From contig CBFIIQ010000008.1 of assembly GCA_965662685.1 (NCBI GenBank), positions 20,283-84,282 of the forward strand: a stretch of 64,000 nucleotides of DNA. Direction: 5' to 3'. Below, in pieces: positions 35,289-43,352 of this stretch; position 1 is the stretch's first letter, and each line of letters starts with the position of its first letter. The notes under the pieces were generated by a model, which saw only the letters and a program-made list of their open reading frames with translations, was not told the DNA's origin and ran no database searches. Both the position numbers and the translations under genes were made by a program. The DNA comes from Eutrophocola sp965662685. Lineage in GTDB: Bacteria; Pseudomonadota; Gammaproteobacteria; Pseudomonadales; Pseudohongiellaceae.

Positions 35289-35624
35289 ATGACAAGATCT
35301 TCTGATAGCAAAGAGAATGTCAATTCTCCCTCAGCAGCTGAAGATGCCGCCACCGCAATGATGGAAAGTGCTGCCAGCAAATTAAATGAAAGAGACTCAT
35401 CAGCAAGCGTAAAGTTTCATCAACTTGGGGTTGTTGTACAACTCCTTGGACTCTCGATTTTGATCATTGTTGCTGGCGTGTTGATATTAAACATACTGTT
35501 TATGTCAGAGAAGATTAGCAAGGCTGCCAATGTGTTTATGCTATTTGCGCTTCCCTGTTATCTGATCAGCACCCTTGTCCGGTTCATGCTGACTGGCTCC
35601 AAAAAATTCTTTCCCTGGCAGTGA
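35289..35624 (+). CDS. Hypothetical two-helix membrane protein
   Basis: I do not recognise this family. The 111 residues comprise a charged, Ser/Ala-rich N-terminal half (about 1-45) and two hydrophobic helices (about 47-68, QLGVVVQLLGLSILIIVAG, and 80-100, NVFMLFALPCYLISTLVRF), with a short basic C-terminus. The Rieske gene is 75 bp upstream in the same direction. No motif suggests a function. Confidence 0.55.
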   Translation: MTRSSDSKENVNSPSAAEDAATAMMESAASKLNERDSSASVKFHQLGVVVQLLGLSILIIVAGVLILNILFMSEKISKAANVFMLFALPCYLISTLVRFMLTGSKKFFPWQ

Positions 35625-35669
35625 ATAGTGCACCAGTCAGTTCTGAGGCACGGGTGAAAATTCCAAGCT

Positions 35670-35805
35670 TTATTGGCCGGATGGCTGTCTTCGCGACAGG
35701 TCGGCATAAACCTGGCCGGTAAACCGCTCTGGCGTAATCGCACCTGCAGCACGGGCTTCATCAAAATCGGCAGTTGGCCGCGCGGCCAGCACTTCCTCAA
35801 GAATT
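35670..35805 (-). pseudogene. Remnant of an MBL-fold hydrolase (C-terminal tail only)
   Basis: On the minus strand a stop-terminated stretch reads ILEEVLAARPTADFDEARA then GAITPERFTGQVYADLS. The LEEVLAARPTADFD and PERF...VY..L pattern is the characteristic C-terminus of a common metallo-beta-lactamase-fold hydrolase family. There is no start codon, and everything upstream is replaced by a perfect palindrome at 35806-35848. It looks like a gene cut off by an insertion or deletion at that point. Confidence 0.6.
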
Positions 35806-35848
35806 AAAGGGGTCGGAGGGATTTAAATTAAATCCCTCCGACCCCTTT
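35806..35848. repeat. Perfect 43-nt palindrome, REP-like
   Basis: A 21-base arm starting AAAGGGGTCGGAGGGATTT is followed by one central base and its exact reverse complement. It lies between the hydrolase remnant and the stop of the DUF5916 gene, 8 bases from the latter. Palindromes with a GGGGTCGGAG/GGGGTCAGAG core recur in gammaproteobacterial genomes near REP-associated Y1 transposases; no transposase is present here. It could also act as a bidirectional terminator. Confidence 0.8.
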
Positions 35849-35856
35849 AGTGATAC

Positions 35857-38151
35857 CTAAAACCTGAAGGTATAGTTAAATTTCAGCGACAAATCCCCAT
35901 TTATCGAGGCAAAATCATTGTCTTTATCAAGATCAACCATCCCCCAGTTCAGCACCAGAAACCCCTCCTGCCCCGCTGTGGGTATCCAGCGCAAGCGGCT
36001 GTTAATACCTATACCCTCAGATACATTGTCGTACTGAATACGGTTTGACCAGCTCAGCTCTGGCGTGAAGTTGATCAGGGTATTAAAGGAAGTCAGGCGC
36101 ACAGTAAAGTTGCCCTGGGGTAAATGAATTTCATTTTCCGAGACATTCATGCCCAGGTTATAGCGATTACTGGGCTGCCAGCGAATCCCCACGCTTCTTT
36201 GTAGATTGTTGCCACCAAAATAGTCTCCCCACGTCACATTGATGCTGCCTGACAGACGGCGCCGACCGGCGAAGCTGATGCCTGCTGTGCCCTGAGTGAA
36301 TTCGTAATCGCCCGGAGGAATCACGACATTACCAATGCCGTTGGAAGCCCGGTAAATGGTAAAAGGCCGAGACAATACTTCCCTGGTTCGAACGATGCTG
36401 GCAGAAACCGAATCTCCAATATTGTTATTGGCATTCACCCGAACATCTGATACCTGGGAAATCAGCTGGCCAGTATCGAGATCGCTGTTGCGATAGCTGT
36501 CGAAGCCGGCATACACTGAACGCACATAATTACCAGGTTGCAAAAACTGCCTGAAACCAAAGTCCAGCGCATGGTCTTCAATACCAGTCTGATTCACGAA
36601 CCCCATGGCCGGATTAAAGTTGTCTTCTATGCGTTTGTATCTGTAACCACCACGCCAGCCATTGGTGTTTGGTGAACTGATGCCCAATCCCCAGGATGCA
36701 TTATCACCGCTGATTCCATCGGTATCTGTTTGTTGATACCAGACTTCACCCTCCACGACTTTATTGCCGGGTAGACGCGAATTCCGGTAACGAAAATCGG
36801 CGCCGATCAGGGAATTATCGATATTGGAACGCGGATCACCGCTGGTGGCGATGACGCCCAACAGCGATTCATTCAGAATATTCAATGCTGCCCTGCCCAC
36901 AAAAACTGTCTGGGCATCCACACCAGCAAGAGTATCCTCATCCTGGCTAACCACCAGAGTACCCACATCCCAGTCGCCGCTACGTCCGCTAACCTTTGCA
37001 CCAACATTGATGTCTACCGGCTGGCCACCGGGACTAAGACCAATGCGACGGGAAAAAAAAGGGCGTCCGTTTTGCAGTGCAGACCGGGGCATGGCGTCAT
37101 TGCCCTCCTCATTAAAATTCGCCCCGACACCAATACGACCAAACTGAAAAATATCCGCATCACGAATAAAGAAATCCCGCTGCTCTGGAAAGAAAAGGTT
37201 AAAGCGAGTCAGGTTGACCTGTCGCGTGTCCACTTCTGTCGCAGAAAAATCTGTATTTATGGTAAGCGCCGCATTGAGCTGAGGTGTGATCTTGTAGAAC
37301 ATATCTATCTGCGGTTCCAGGGCCTGATCATCGGAACCGGCAGGACCAAATACCCGCTCTTTACGCATAACAAGATATGGCACAACATCCAGTCCCAGGC
37401 CCTGGCGTAAATCTTCCAGTCCGGTGGCGGTGCCGGCAATACTGGGATTAAGCAGACGGTTACGTGAAACCCAGCCAATCTCTTCAGAACTACGCCGGAT
37501 GGTGCGACGGAAATTTATTCCCCATTCAGTATTGCCCGGATCAAACGACAAGGTCTGGAATGGAATACGCATTTCTGTCGTCCAACCCTGTTCATCAATA
37601 TTGGAGCCTGCCTGCCAGATGCCTTCCCAGTTGCGATCCACACCGGAAACATTCTGGTAGATACCTTCGACGCGAACACCGTTGGCATTAATTTCGAAAA
37701 GAAAACCACTACGCCGATCCAGATAGGGATCAAGCATAATATTAAAGGAATCATCATTGGGCAGACCCTGCCCCTGTAATAAAACATTGGCAGTAATCAG
37801 AGAGGGGTCCTCTTCAAACATACGAGCACCAATGTATATGGCATCACTGGAATAAAACACCCGGACTTCCGTACGCTGACTTGGGCTGGCGTATTCAAAG
37901 GGCGCCATCTGATGAAAATCGCTGACTACTGCGGCTCGTGACCAGACATCATCATCAAGCAGTCCATCGATGCGGATATCATTATCAGAAAGACTGGGGA
38001 CCGAAAAGGACTTGCCGCCGGTGATTCCTCCCAGAGGAATTTCATCCTGAGCCTGTAACGGAGATTCCACTGCTATCGTTATGGCAATAACAAGACACCA
38101 ATAAAAAGGGGAACAAGAAAATATACGGCCAGGTAAACGATTTACTGTCAC
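35857..38151 (-). CDS. DUF5916 / CBM9-domain outer membrane protein
   Basis: Secreted protein of 764 residues: a signal peptide (YWCLVIAITIAVESPLQAQ), a family-9 carbohydrate-binding-like domain at about 55-230 (IRIDGLLDDDVWSRAAVV; WTTEMRIPFQTL; WGINFRRTIRRSSEE), then a long DUF5916 beta-barrel-like region ending in NYTFRF with a terminal phenylalanine. Members are widespread in marine bacteria and of unknown function; an outer membrane location is likely. The start is GTG with AGGC about 7 bases upstream. Confidence 0.85.
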   Translation of the reverse strand: MTVNRLPGRIFSCSPFYWCLVIAITIAVESPLQAQDEIPLGGITGGKSFSVPSLSDNDIRIDGLLDDDVWSRAAVVSDFHQMAPFEYASPSQRTEVRVFYSSDAIYIGARMFEEDPSLITANVLLQGQGLPNDDSFNIMLDPYLDRRSGFLFEINANGVRVEGIYQNVSGVDRNWEGIWQAGSNIDEQGWTTEMRIPFQTLSFDPGNTEWGINFRRTIRRSSEEIGWVSRNRLLNPSIAGTATGLEDLRQGLGLDVVPYLVMRKERVFGPAGSDDQALEPQIDMFYKITPQLNAALTINTDFSATEVDTRQVNLTRFNLFFPEQRDFFIRDADIFQFGRIGVGANFNEEGNDAMPRSALQNGRPFFSRRIGLSPGGQPVDINVGAKVSGRSGDWDVGTLVVSQDEDTLAGVDAQTVFVGRAALNILNESLLGVIATSGDPRSNIDNSLIGADFRYRNSRLPGNKVVEGEVWYQQTDTDGISGDNASWGLGISSPNTNGWRGGYRYKRIEDNFNPAMGFVNQTGIEDHALDFGFRQFLQPGNYVRSVYAGFDSYRNSDLDTGQLISQVSDVRVNANNNIGDSVSASIVRTREVLSRPFTIYRASNGIGNVVIPPGDYEFTQGTAGISFAGRRRLSGSINVTWGDYFGGNNLQRSVGIRWQPSNRYNLGMNVSENEIHLPQGNFTVRLTSFNTLINFTPELSWSNRIQYDNVSEGIGINSRLRWIPTAGQEGFLVLNWGMVDLDKDNDFASINGDLSLKFNYTFRF

Positions 38152-38318
38152 AGCATCGCCTTTTATTATTTGGGGAAATGAGCACTGTACGACGGAAAAA
38201 TGGAATGAATATGAATACTCAAGCCTGTACGCAATGACTTTAAAAGAAAAATCCGGTAATTCAACAACCCTTTAAGGTAATCATTGGTTTTTCAAGCATT
38301 AGAACAAACCCATAGAGA

Positions 38319-39371
38319 TCATAAGCTGAAGACTTTTGTCGCTACACCTTCAAAGAATAATTTTTTATCCGCATCGCTTATCTCCATGGCATCCATATCA
38401 ACAACTTCCTGTTTTAGATACTGATAGGGATAATCCATCGCATACATAACCCGATCAACACCAATTTGCTGCTGGGCAAATTTTACTGCGGGTTCCCAGG
38501 CCATTCCGGAGCAGGTGATATAAACATTTTCCTTCAGATAGTCGCTGACTTTTTTCCTGAGTGGCTGCAGAGTTTCATAACGTTTTGAAGAAACCTGGGC
38601 GTTGTGCATGAAATCCAGTCGATACATCCAATAGGGCAAGGCTTCCCCCATGTGACCAATGATCATTTGCAGTTTCGGAAATTGATCAAAAACCCCGGCA
38701 GTGATTATGCGCAGCATATGCATGCCGGTTTCAACGCCAAAACCAAAAATAGCGCCGTCCAGCCCTACTTCCAGCATTGGCTCAATCATGTTTTTTGGCG
38801 GCGTATTGGGGTGCAGATAAATGGGCAACTCGAGGGCCTCGGCGGCTTCAAAGATCGGCCAGAACTTTCTGTCACTCAGATATTCTCCATGAGTATGGGA
38901 GTTATTGATGACGCCTCTAAAGCCGAGCGCCTTGCAACGCTCAAGTTCTTGTGCCGCCAGTTCAGGGGCTTGTGGGGCAATGGCACAAAGACCGGCATAA
39001 CGATCGGGGTGACGATCAATCGCCTCTCTCAGAATATCGTTACTGTCCCTGGCAAGGGTTACCGCCGTGTTTTTATCAAACACCTGTACTCCAGGTGAGG
39101 TCAGCGAAAGCACTGCGAAATCAATGCCGGCAGCATCCATATCCGCCAGTCGCTCCTCATCCAGATCAGCCAGTTTCCGCCTCACTGTAGCCGGACGCGG
39201 CTCCATGGAGGTACCGTAAAACCCCCATAAACTGTTAAAGCCCGGATCATCCAGGGTTTTACTGTTGTAAAGGTCGGCATACATTTGCAACAACTCTTCC
39301 GGTGCCCAGGCCTCTTCAGTAGCAATACGCCGGTAGTTTTGATTGGGGGCTATGAGGGTGTTTGCTGTCAT
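38319..39371 (-). CDS. Amidohydrolase-2 family protein, LigW/resorcylate-decarboxylase-like
   Basis: TIM-barrel metalloenzyme of 350 residues from the ACMSD-type decarboxylase branch. The candidate metal ligands are the glutamate of RRIATEEAW, His in PIYLHPNTPP, His in MIIGHMGEALPYW and Asp in YAMDYPYQ, the E/H/H/D set described for LigW-type decarboxylases. It probably decarboxylates or hydrolyses a hydroxy-aromatic acid; the exact substrate is open. It diverges from an aldehyde dehydrogenase gene across a palindromic candidate operator. Confidence 0.8.
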   Translation of the reverse strand: MTANTLIAPNQNYRRIATEEAWAPEELLQMYADLYNSKTLDDPGFNSLWGFYGTSMEPRPATVRRKLADLDEERLADMDAAGIDFAVLSLTSPGVQVFDKNTAVTLARDSNDILREAIDRHPDRYAGLCAIAPQAPELAAQELERCKALGFRGVINNSHTHGEYLSDRKFWPIFEAAEALELPIYLHPNTPPKNMIEPMLEVGLDGAIFGFGVETGMHMLRIITAGVFDQFPKLQMIIGHMGEALPYWMYRLDFMHNAQVSSKRYETLQPLRKKVSDYLKENVYITCSGMAWEPAVKFAQQQIGVDRVMYAMDYPYQYLKQEVVDMDAMEISDADKKLFFEGVATKVFSL

Positions 39372-39409
39372 AATTATATTCCCGGGTCAGGCATTACAGG
39401 AGTTAAATA

Positions 39410-39426
39410 CTGATCTTTAAGATCAG
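39410..39426. promoter_or_regulatory. 17-nt palindrome, candidate operator
   Basis: CTGATCTT-T-AAGATCAG is a perfect 8-base inverted repeat around one base, in the 154-base space between the divergent amidohydrolase and aldehyde dehydrogenase genes. The size and symmetry suit a dimeric regulator controlling both. No regulator gene is adjacent. Confidence 0.55.
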
Positions 39427-39525
39427 CAGTATAGCGAAAAAATTTTACTCGGCGTGCCTTTTGGGTGATCATTACGCCCCTTTTTCCCGTATCAGCACCC
39501 AGAAATTACCAATCAGGAGTTAACC

Positions 39526-40992
39526 GTGGCACAAGCAGAACCACTCAGCAGCAATCCCTTGGCACTTTATCCGGAATTACAGCTGTTCATCGCAGGTGAA
39601 TGGCTATCCAAAGGCGACCGTAAAAGCCAGGAAGTATTGAACCCGGCAACTGGCGAAGTGCTTGGTGAATTGCCTCACGCAACGGAAGCCGATCTGGATC
39701 GGGCACTGGCTGCTGCCGAAGAAGGTTTCAAGGTCTGGCGAGGCAAATTACCGGAAGAACGCAGTGCCGTACTGCGCAAGGCTGCTGTACTCATGCGCGA
39801 ACGAGGCGAGCAGATCACCACTACTGCTTCTCTGGAATCTGGCAAACCTATCATGCAATCGCGTATGGAATTGAAAATGTCTTCCGATGTTCTGGAATGG
39901 TATGCCGAGGAAGGCCGACGTGCCTATGGTCGAGTATTAACCCAGCGCCAACCCGGTTCACGCATGTATGTGGTTAAAGAACCCGTTGGACCCGTTGCTG
40001 CTTTCGCGCCCTGGAATTTCCCACAGGGAAATCCAGCCAGGAAAATGGGTGCTTCGCTGGCAGCTGGTTGCTCCTGTGTATTCAAACCGGCTGAGGAAAC
40101 GCCAGGCACTGCGTTACTGATGGCTAAATGCATGCAGGATGCGGGCTTGCCTGACGGCGTATTGTCAGTGGTCTTCGGTGTACCCCACGTTATTTCTACT
40201 TATCTATTGAGCTCCCCGATCATCCGCAAAATGTCCTTCACAGGCTCGGTACCGGTGGGCAAGGCACTGATGAAACTGGCAGCGGATAATATGATTCGCA
40301 CTACCATGGAACTGGGTGGTCATGCGCCGGTACTGGTATTTGAAGATGCTGATGTTGAAAAAACACTCGATATGGCTGTTGCTGCAAAATTCCGCAACGC
40401 CGGTCAGGTGTGTGTGTCACCCACCCGCTTCTTTGTCCATGAATCACTTCATGCTGCTTTCGTATCCGGGTTTACCGAGCGCGTGGAAAAAATCACCATA
40501 GGCAATGGCCTGGATGAAAACACCCAGATGGGTCCTCTCATCCATGCCCGTCGTCGTGATGCCATAAGTGCTCTGGTAGATGATGCTGTGGCAAAGGGAG
40601 CAACTCTGAATACCGGTGGTTCAGCTATTGATGGCCCTGGTAACTTCTACAAGCCCACACTACTTTCCGATGTGCCCCTTAATGCCAGAATAATGAACGA
40701 AGAACCTTTCGGCCCGGTGGCCCTGATCAATTCATTCACTGACTTTGATGCAGTGATGAAAGAAGCCAACCGCCTACCTTTCGGTTTGGCGGCCTATGCT
40801 TTCACGGAGAACTCCCGACGCGTTAACCAGCTCGGTGAACAACTTGAAGCAGGCATGATTGGGATCAACAGTTTTGGCATCTCGGTACCGGAATCACCAT
40901 TTGGCGGTATCAAGGAAAGTGGCCATGGCTCGGAAGAAGGCATTGAAGGGCTGGATGCATGTATGGTGACCAAGTTTATTTCGGAAGTGTAG
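39526..40992 (+). CDS. Aldehyde dehydrogenase, succinate-semialdehyde dehydrogenase-like
   Basis: NAD(P)-dependent dehydrogenase of 488 residues in the GabD-like group. Motifs: FAPWNFPQGNPARKMG, FTGSVPVGKAL, the base glutamate in TMELGGHAPVLVF and the catalytic cysteine in NAGQVCVSPTRF; the C-terminus has SPFGGIKESGHGSEEG. The GTG start has AGGAG 7 bases upstream. It shares only family-level similarity with the aldehyde dehydrogenase at 33225, so it is unlikely to be a recent duplicate. The substrate is unknown; the YciI gene follows it 82 bp downstream. Confidence 0.88.
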   Translation: MAQAEPLSSNPLALYPELQLFIAGEWLSKGDRKSQEVLNPATGEVLGELPHATEADLDRALAAAEEGFKVWRGKLPEERSAVLRKAAVLMRERGEQITTTASLESGKPIMQSRMELKMSSDVLEWYAEEGRRAYGRVLTQRQPGSRMYVVKEPVGPVAAFAPWNFPQGNPARKMGASLAAGCSCVFKPAEETPGTALLMAKCMQDAGLPDGVLSVVFGVPHVISTYLLSSPIIRKMSFTGSVPVGKALMKLAADNMIRTTMELGGHAPVLVFEDADVEKTLDMAVAAKFRNAGQVCVSPTRFFVHESLHAAFVSGFTERVEKITIGNGLDENTQMGPLIHARRRDAISALVDDAVAKGATLNTGGSAIDGPGNFYKPTLLSDVPLNARIMNEEPFGPVALINSFTDFDAVMKEANRLPFGLAAYAFTENSRRVNQLGEQLEAGMIGINSFGISVPESPFGGIKESGHGSEEGIEGLDACMVTKFISEV

Positions 40993-41073
40993 TTTTCAGA
41001 CTTAAAGAAAATGATTAAACATAAAATAATAGTATCCATGCCATTAACCTGGTGAATTATCGAAGAGGTCACT

Positions 41074-41364
41074 ATGCAATTTCTTGTTACAGCCCTGGAT
41101 TACACAGATGCGGAAGCTATCGATCGTCGCATGCAGCATCGGGAACAGCACCTGGCCAATGTCAGGGAAATGATTGATTCAGGCAAATTTCTGATGGGAG
41201 GGGCAATTCTTGATGATAATGAAAAAATGATCGGATCTGCGCTTATGCTGGAATTTCCGGATCGGGAAAGCCTGGATCAGCACCTGGCACAGGACCCCTA
41301 TATTGATGGCAAAGTCTGGGAAAAAATCGAAATCAAGACAGTCAAGCTGGTGCCCACGAATTAA
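41074..41364 (+). CDS. YciI family protein
   Basis: Small alpha-beta barrel protein of 96 residues (YCII/muconolactone-isomerase-like fold). Conserved features: HRQxH-like HREQHLANVREMIDSGKFLMGGAIL, with a histidine-aspartate pair, and LDQHLAQDPYIDGKVWEKIEIKTVKL. Members often accompany catabolic operons and may act as dehydrochlorinase or isomerase-like enzymes. It is likely co-transcribed with the preceding dehydrogenase. Confidence 0.85.
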   Translation: MQFLVTALDYTDAEAIDRRMQHREQHLANVREMIDSGKFLMGGAILDDNEKMIGSALMLEFPDRESLDQHLAQDPYIDGKVWEKIEIKTVKLVPTN

Positions 41365-41403
41365 TGTTTCTTTTCCTCAGGCTTTGCCACAGAAGAACTT
41401 GAT

Positions 41404-42186
41404 ATGACTACCGGCGTGAGAGGGTTTGGAGTCATCAGCATGATGCTGGTTTTCAGTCTGGGCAGCATCAATCTGAATGCCCAAACGGCAAAAAGCACTT
41501 TTACGCAGGCACAATACATGTCCCTGATATCTGAGTATGTGAACAAAGCCATCAATATCTACGATGGTAGATTTGCTTATTCATACACGACCAATGATCT
41601 GCTGAAAAATAAAACAGTAACGCGGCGTATCGATCCATCCAGACCTTTCCTGCTAAGCGACCGGATAATCAGCGTCAATGGCGCTCTCCCCTCTAAAGAG
41701 GATATAGAGGAACATGAGCAGCTCATGCAACGCCGTTTACGCCGCCGACTGGAAGCGGATCGTTCGCTGGTTAATGAGGAAAGAGAACGGGAAGGCAGTG
41801 AAAAGGAACGCTTTCTGGCTATGCTGATACCAGACAGCCTGAGACTGATACATCAGGTAGATAATCTGCACACCCTGGAATTCAGGGGAATGGAAGATGA
41901 CAGAAAAAAAATCTTCGAAAATCTGATCGGTACACTGGTGCTGGATACAAAAAATGGCTACATAAAGGAACTACGAGTGCGAGTGAGCAAGCCCTTCTCG
42001 CCCTTCATCTTTATGCGGATTAATGCAGGCTATTTTTCTTTGCGTTTTGAATTGAACGAGACTGGTTCACCGATGCAAACTGACGCCACCTGGGAACTGG
42101 ATGGGCATATACTGTATATCAAAGACCTGGATAGAAATGAAAAAATCAGTTGGTTTGATATCGAACAATTATCGTTGACTGAATAG
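41404..42186 (+). CDS. Hypothetical secreted protein
   Basis: I do not recognise this family. The 260 residues begin with a probable signal peptide (ISMMLVFSLGSINLNAQ, cleavage after about residue 27). A strongly charged helical stretch at about 95-140 (RRLRRRLEADRSLVNEER) interrupts two beta-rich parts; the C-terminal half alternates short hydrophobic and polar residues (YIKELRVRVSKPFSPFIFMR; YFSLRFELNETG; WELDGHILYIKDL), which suggests a beta-sandwich or lipocalin-like fold. It is 39 bp after YciI and may belong to that unit. Confidence 0.6.
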   Translation: MTTGVRGFGVISMMLVFSLGSINLNAQTAKSTFTQAQYMSLISEYVNKAINIYDGRFAYSYTTNDLLKNKTVTRRIDPSRPFLLSDRIISVNGALPSKEDIEEHEQLMQRRLRRRLEADRSLVNEEREREGSEKERFLAMLIPDSLRLIHQVDNLHTLEFRGMEDDRKKIFENLIGTLVLDTKNGYIKELRVRVSKPFSPFIFMRINAGYFSLRFELNETGSPMQTDATWELDGHILYIKDLDRNEKISWFDIEQLSLTE

Positions 42187-42195
42187 CTAAGCCGA

Positions 42196-42447
42196 TCAGC
42201 TGATCTGATTTTTACCGGCAAACTTATGAATTACATCTGCCAGAAAAGCCTGAAAAGGCAAGCCGGCTTCCAGGGCCAAAGCTTCGAGAGTATTAATATC
42301 TTCTGTTCGCAAACGAATATTGACACGATTGGGACGCTGTAATGGATTCAGCTCAAATCTTGATGGCAGATCCGACACCAGAGTAAAGTCAACCGTGCCT
42401 GCTGGAACTGGATCTATCGCAGCGCTACTCAGATTCAAAGTACCCAT
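42196..42447 (-). CDS. Orphan CopG/BrnA-like antitoxin-type protein
   Basis: An 83-residue protein whose C-terminal half (RVNIRLRTEDINTLEALALE then GLPFQAFLADVIHKFAGK) matches the ribbon-helix-helix antitoxin pattern in which a basic beta strand is followed by an A-x-x-x-GLPYQ helix. No toxin gene of RelE or BrnT type is next to it: the upstream neighbour is a DUF1244 gene and the downstream one the secreted unknown. It may be a free-standing regulator or the survivor of a lost toxin-antitoxin pair. Confidence 0.65.
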   Translation of the reverse strand: MGTLNLSSAAIDPVPAGTVDFTLVSDLPSRFELNPLQRPNRVNIRLRTEDINTLEALALEAGLPFQAFLADVIHKFAGKNQIS

Positions 42448-42529
42448 TGTTATTCTCCGTGCTTTTCATTCGCTTAAAAAGTAAATTCAAGACCTTGGAG
42501 TTATCCTACTCCAGTACTGATTCTGGATG

Positions 42530-42583
42530 GGTGACTCAGTTCGCATTAAACCGCGCATCTATGCAGGATTGGTGATTCAGTTC
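42530..42583. promoter_or_regulatory. Direct repeat pair upstream of the antitoxin-like gene
   Basis: GGTGACTCAGTTC (42530-42542) and GGTGATTCAGTTC (42571-42583) differ at one base and start 41 bases apart, about four helical turns. They lie in the 143-base space before the antitoxin-like gene and could be its own operators. Confidence 0.4.
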
Positions 42584-42590
42584 TCACTTT

Positions 42591-42935
42591 TCATCTGTTT
42601 TCCGATAGCCCCTGGCTTGTCTTGGAAAAATTCTCTGTAAACAGGCGTTGTTGCTCCTCGGTAGCCTCTTTCTGATAGCGGCTTTTCCACTCGGCATAAG
42701 GCATGCCATAGACTCTTTCTCGCGCAGCTTCATAGTCTACCTGTTCGCCTCTCTCATCAGCTGCGGCCACATACCATTTTGACAGGCAGTTCCGACAAAA
42801 GCCGGCCAGATTCATCAGGTCAATATTTTGCGCATCCTTCCTGGAATCCAGATGCTCCAGCAACCTTCTGAGGACGGCTGCTTCAATTTCAGTTTCAGTT
42901 TGTTTATCCACTTCCAACTCCTGTTTCACTATCAA
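42591..42935 (-). CDS. DUF1244 family protein
   Basis: A 114-residue protein of a conserved family without known function. The diagnostic core is present: AAVLRRLLEHL, DAQNIDLMNLAGFCRNCLSK (with two cysteines as C-x-x-C), KWYVAAADERG and VYGMPYAEWKSRYQKEA. The paired cysteines suggest metal binding or redox chemistry. It lies 7 bp downstream of the SUI1 gene, so it is probably co-transcribed with it. Confidence 0.85.
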   Translation of the reverse strand: MIVKQELEVDKQTETEIEAAVLRRLLEHLDSRKDAQNIDLMNLAGFCRNCLSKWYVAAADERGEQVDYEAARERVYGMPYAEWKSRYQKEATEEQQRLFTENFSKTSQGLSENR

Positions 42936-42942
42936 TAATCTG

Positions 42943-43302
42943 TCATCCGCCCGCCAGTTTTACCTGTTGGCCTTCTTCTTTCAGTACTTCAACAATCCTG
43001 GTACGCACATCACCCTGTATTTCAATAACACCATTTTTTACAGTACCACCGGTACCACACAACTGTTTCAGTCTTTTACCCAGTGTTTTCAATTCATCTT
43101 CGCTACCCTGAAATCCGCTGATCAGGGTTACGCCTTTACCTTTTCTGCCCTTGGTCTCTCTCGATACCCTGATGATACCGTCACCCTGTGCATTCACCTT
43201 TGCCTGCTTACCATGCTTGCATTGACAGGCATTCCCGGCTTTCCCGCATACGGGACAAAGCCTGCCTGTTTCAGTCGAATAAACCGGTCTTGAATTCTTC
43301 AC
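42943..43302 (-). CDS. yciH: SUI1/YciH family translation initiation factor homologue
   Basis: A 119-residue eIF1-like protein. The N-terminal part has a Cys pair arrangement (CPVCGKAGNACQC) that could bind zinc; the SUI1 fold follows with VTLISGFQGSEDELKTLGKRLKQLCGTGGTVKNGVIEIQGD, including the conserved GTGG...GxIxxQGD motif. YciH affects start-site fidelity in E. coli. The start is GTG with AGGGAC close upstream. Confidence 0.93.
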   Translation of the reverse strand: MKNSRPVYSTETGRLCPVCGKAGNACQCKHGKQAKVNAQGDGIIRVSRETKGRKGKGVTLISGFQGSEDELKTLGKRLKQLCGTGGTVKNGVIEIQGDVRTRIVEVLKEEGQQVKLAGG

Positions 43303-43327
43303 ACGTCCCTACCCTGCTATTGTTCTA

Positions 43328-43348
43328 CTTGTAACTTGTGACTTGTTA
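43328..43348 (+). repeat. Heptanucleotide tandem repeat, three units
   Basis: CTTGTAA, CTTGTGA, CTTGTTA in exact 7-base phase, 5 bases before the stop codon of the Nif3-like gene on the opposite strand. Member of the dispersed heptamer family. Confidence 0.8.
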
Positions 43349-43352
43349 ACTG

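Noticed and set aside
27618..43302. Anti-phage defence or toxin-antitoxin island
   Set aside because: No nuclease, reverse transcriptase, methylase or toxin gene was found; the only antitoxin-like gene is unpaired and the rest are metabolic or transport genes.
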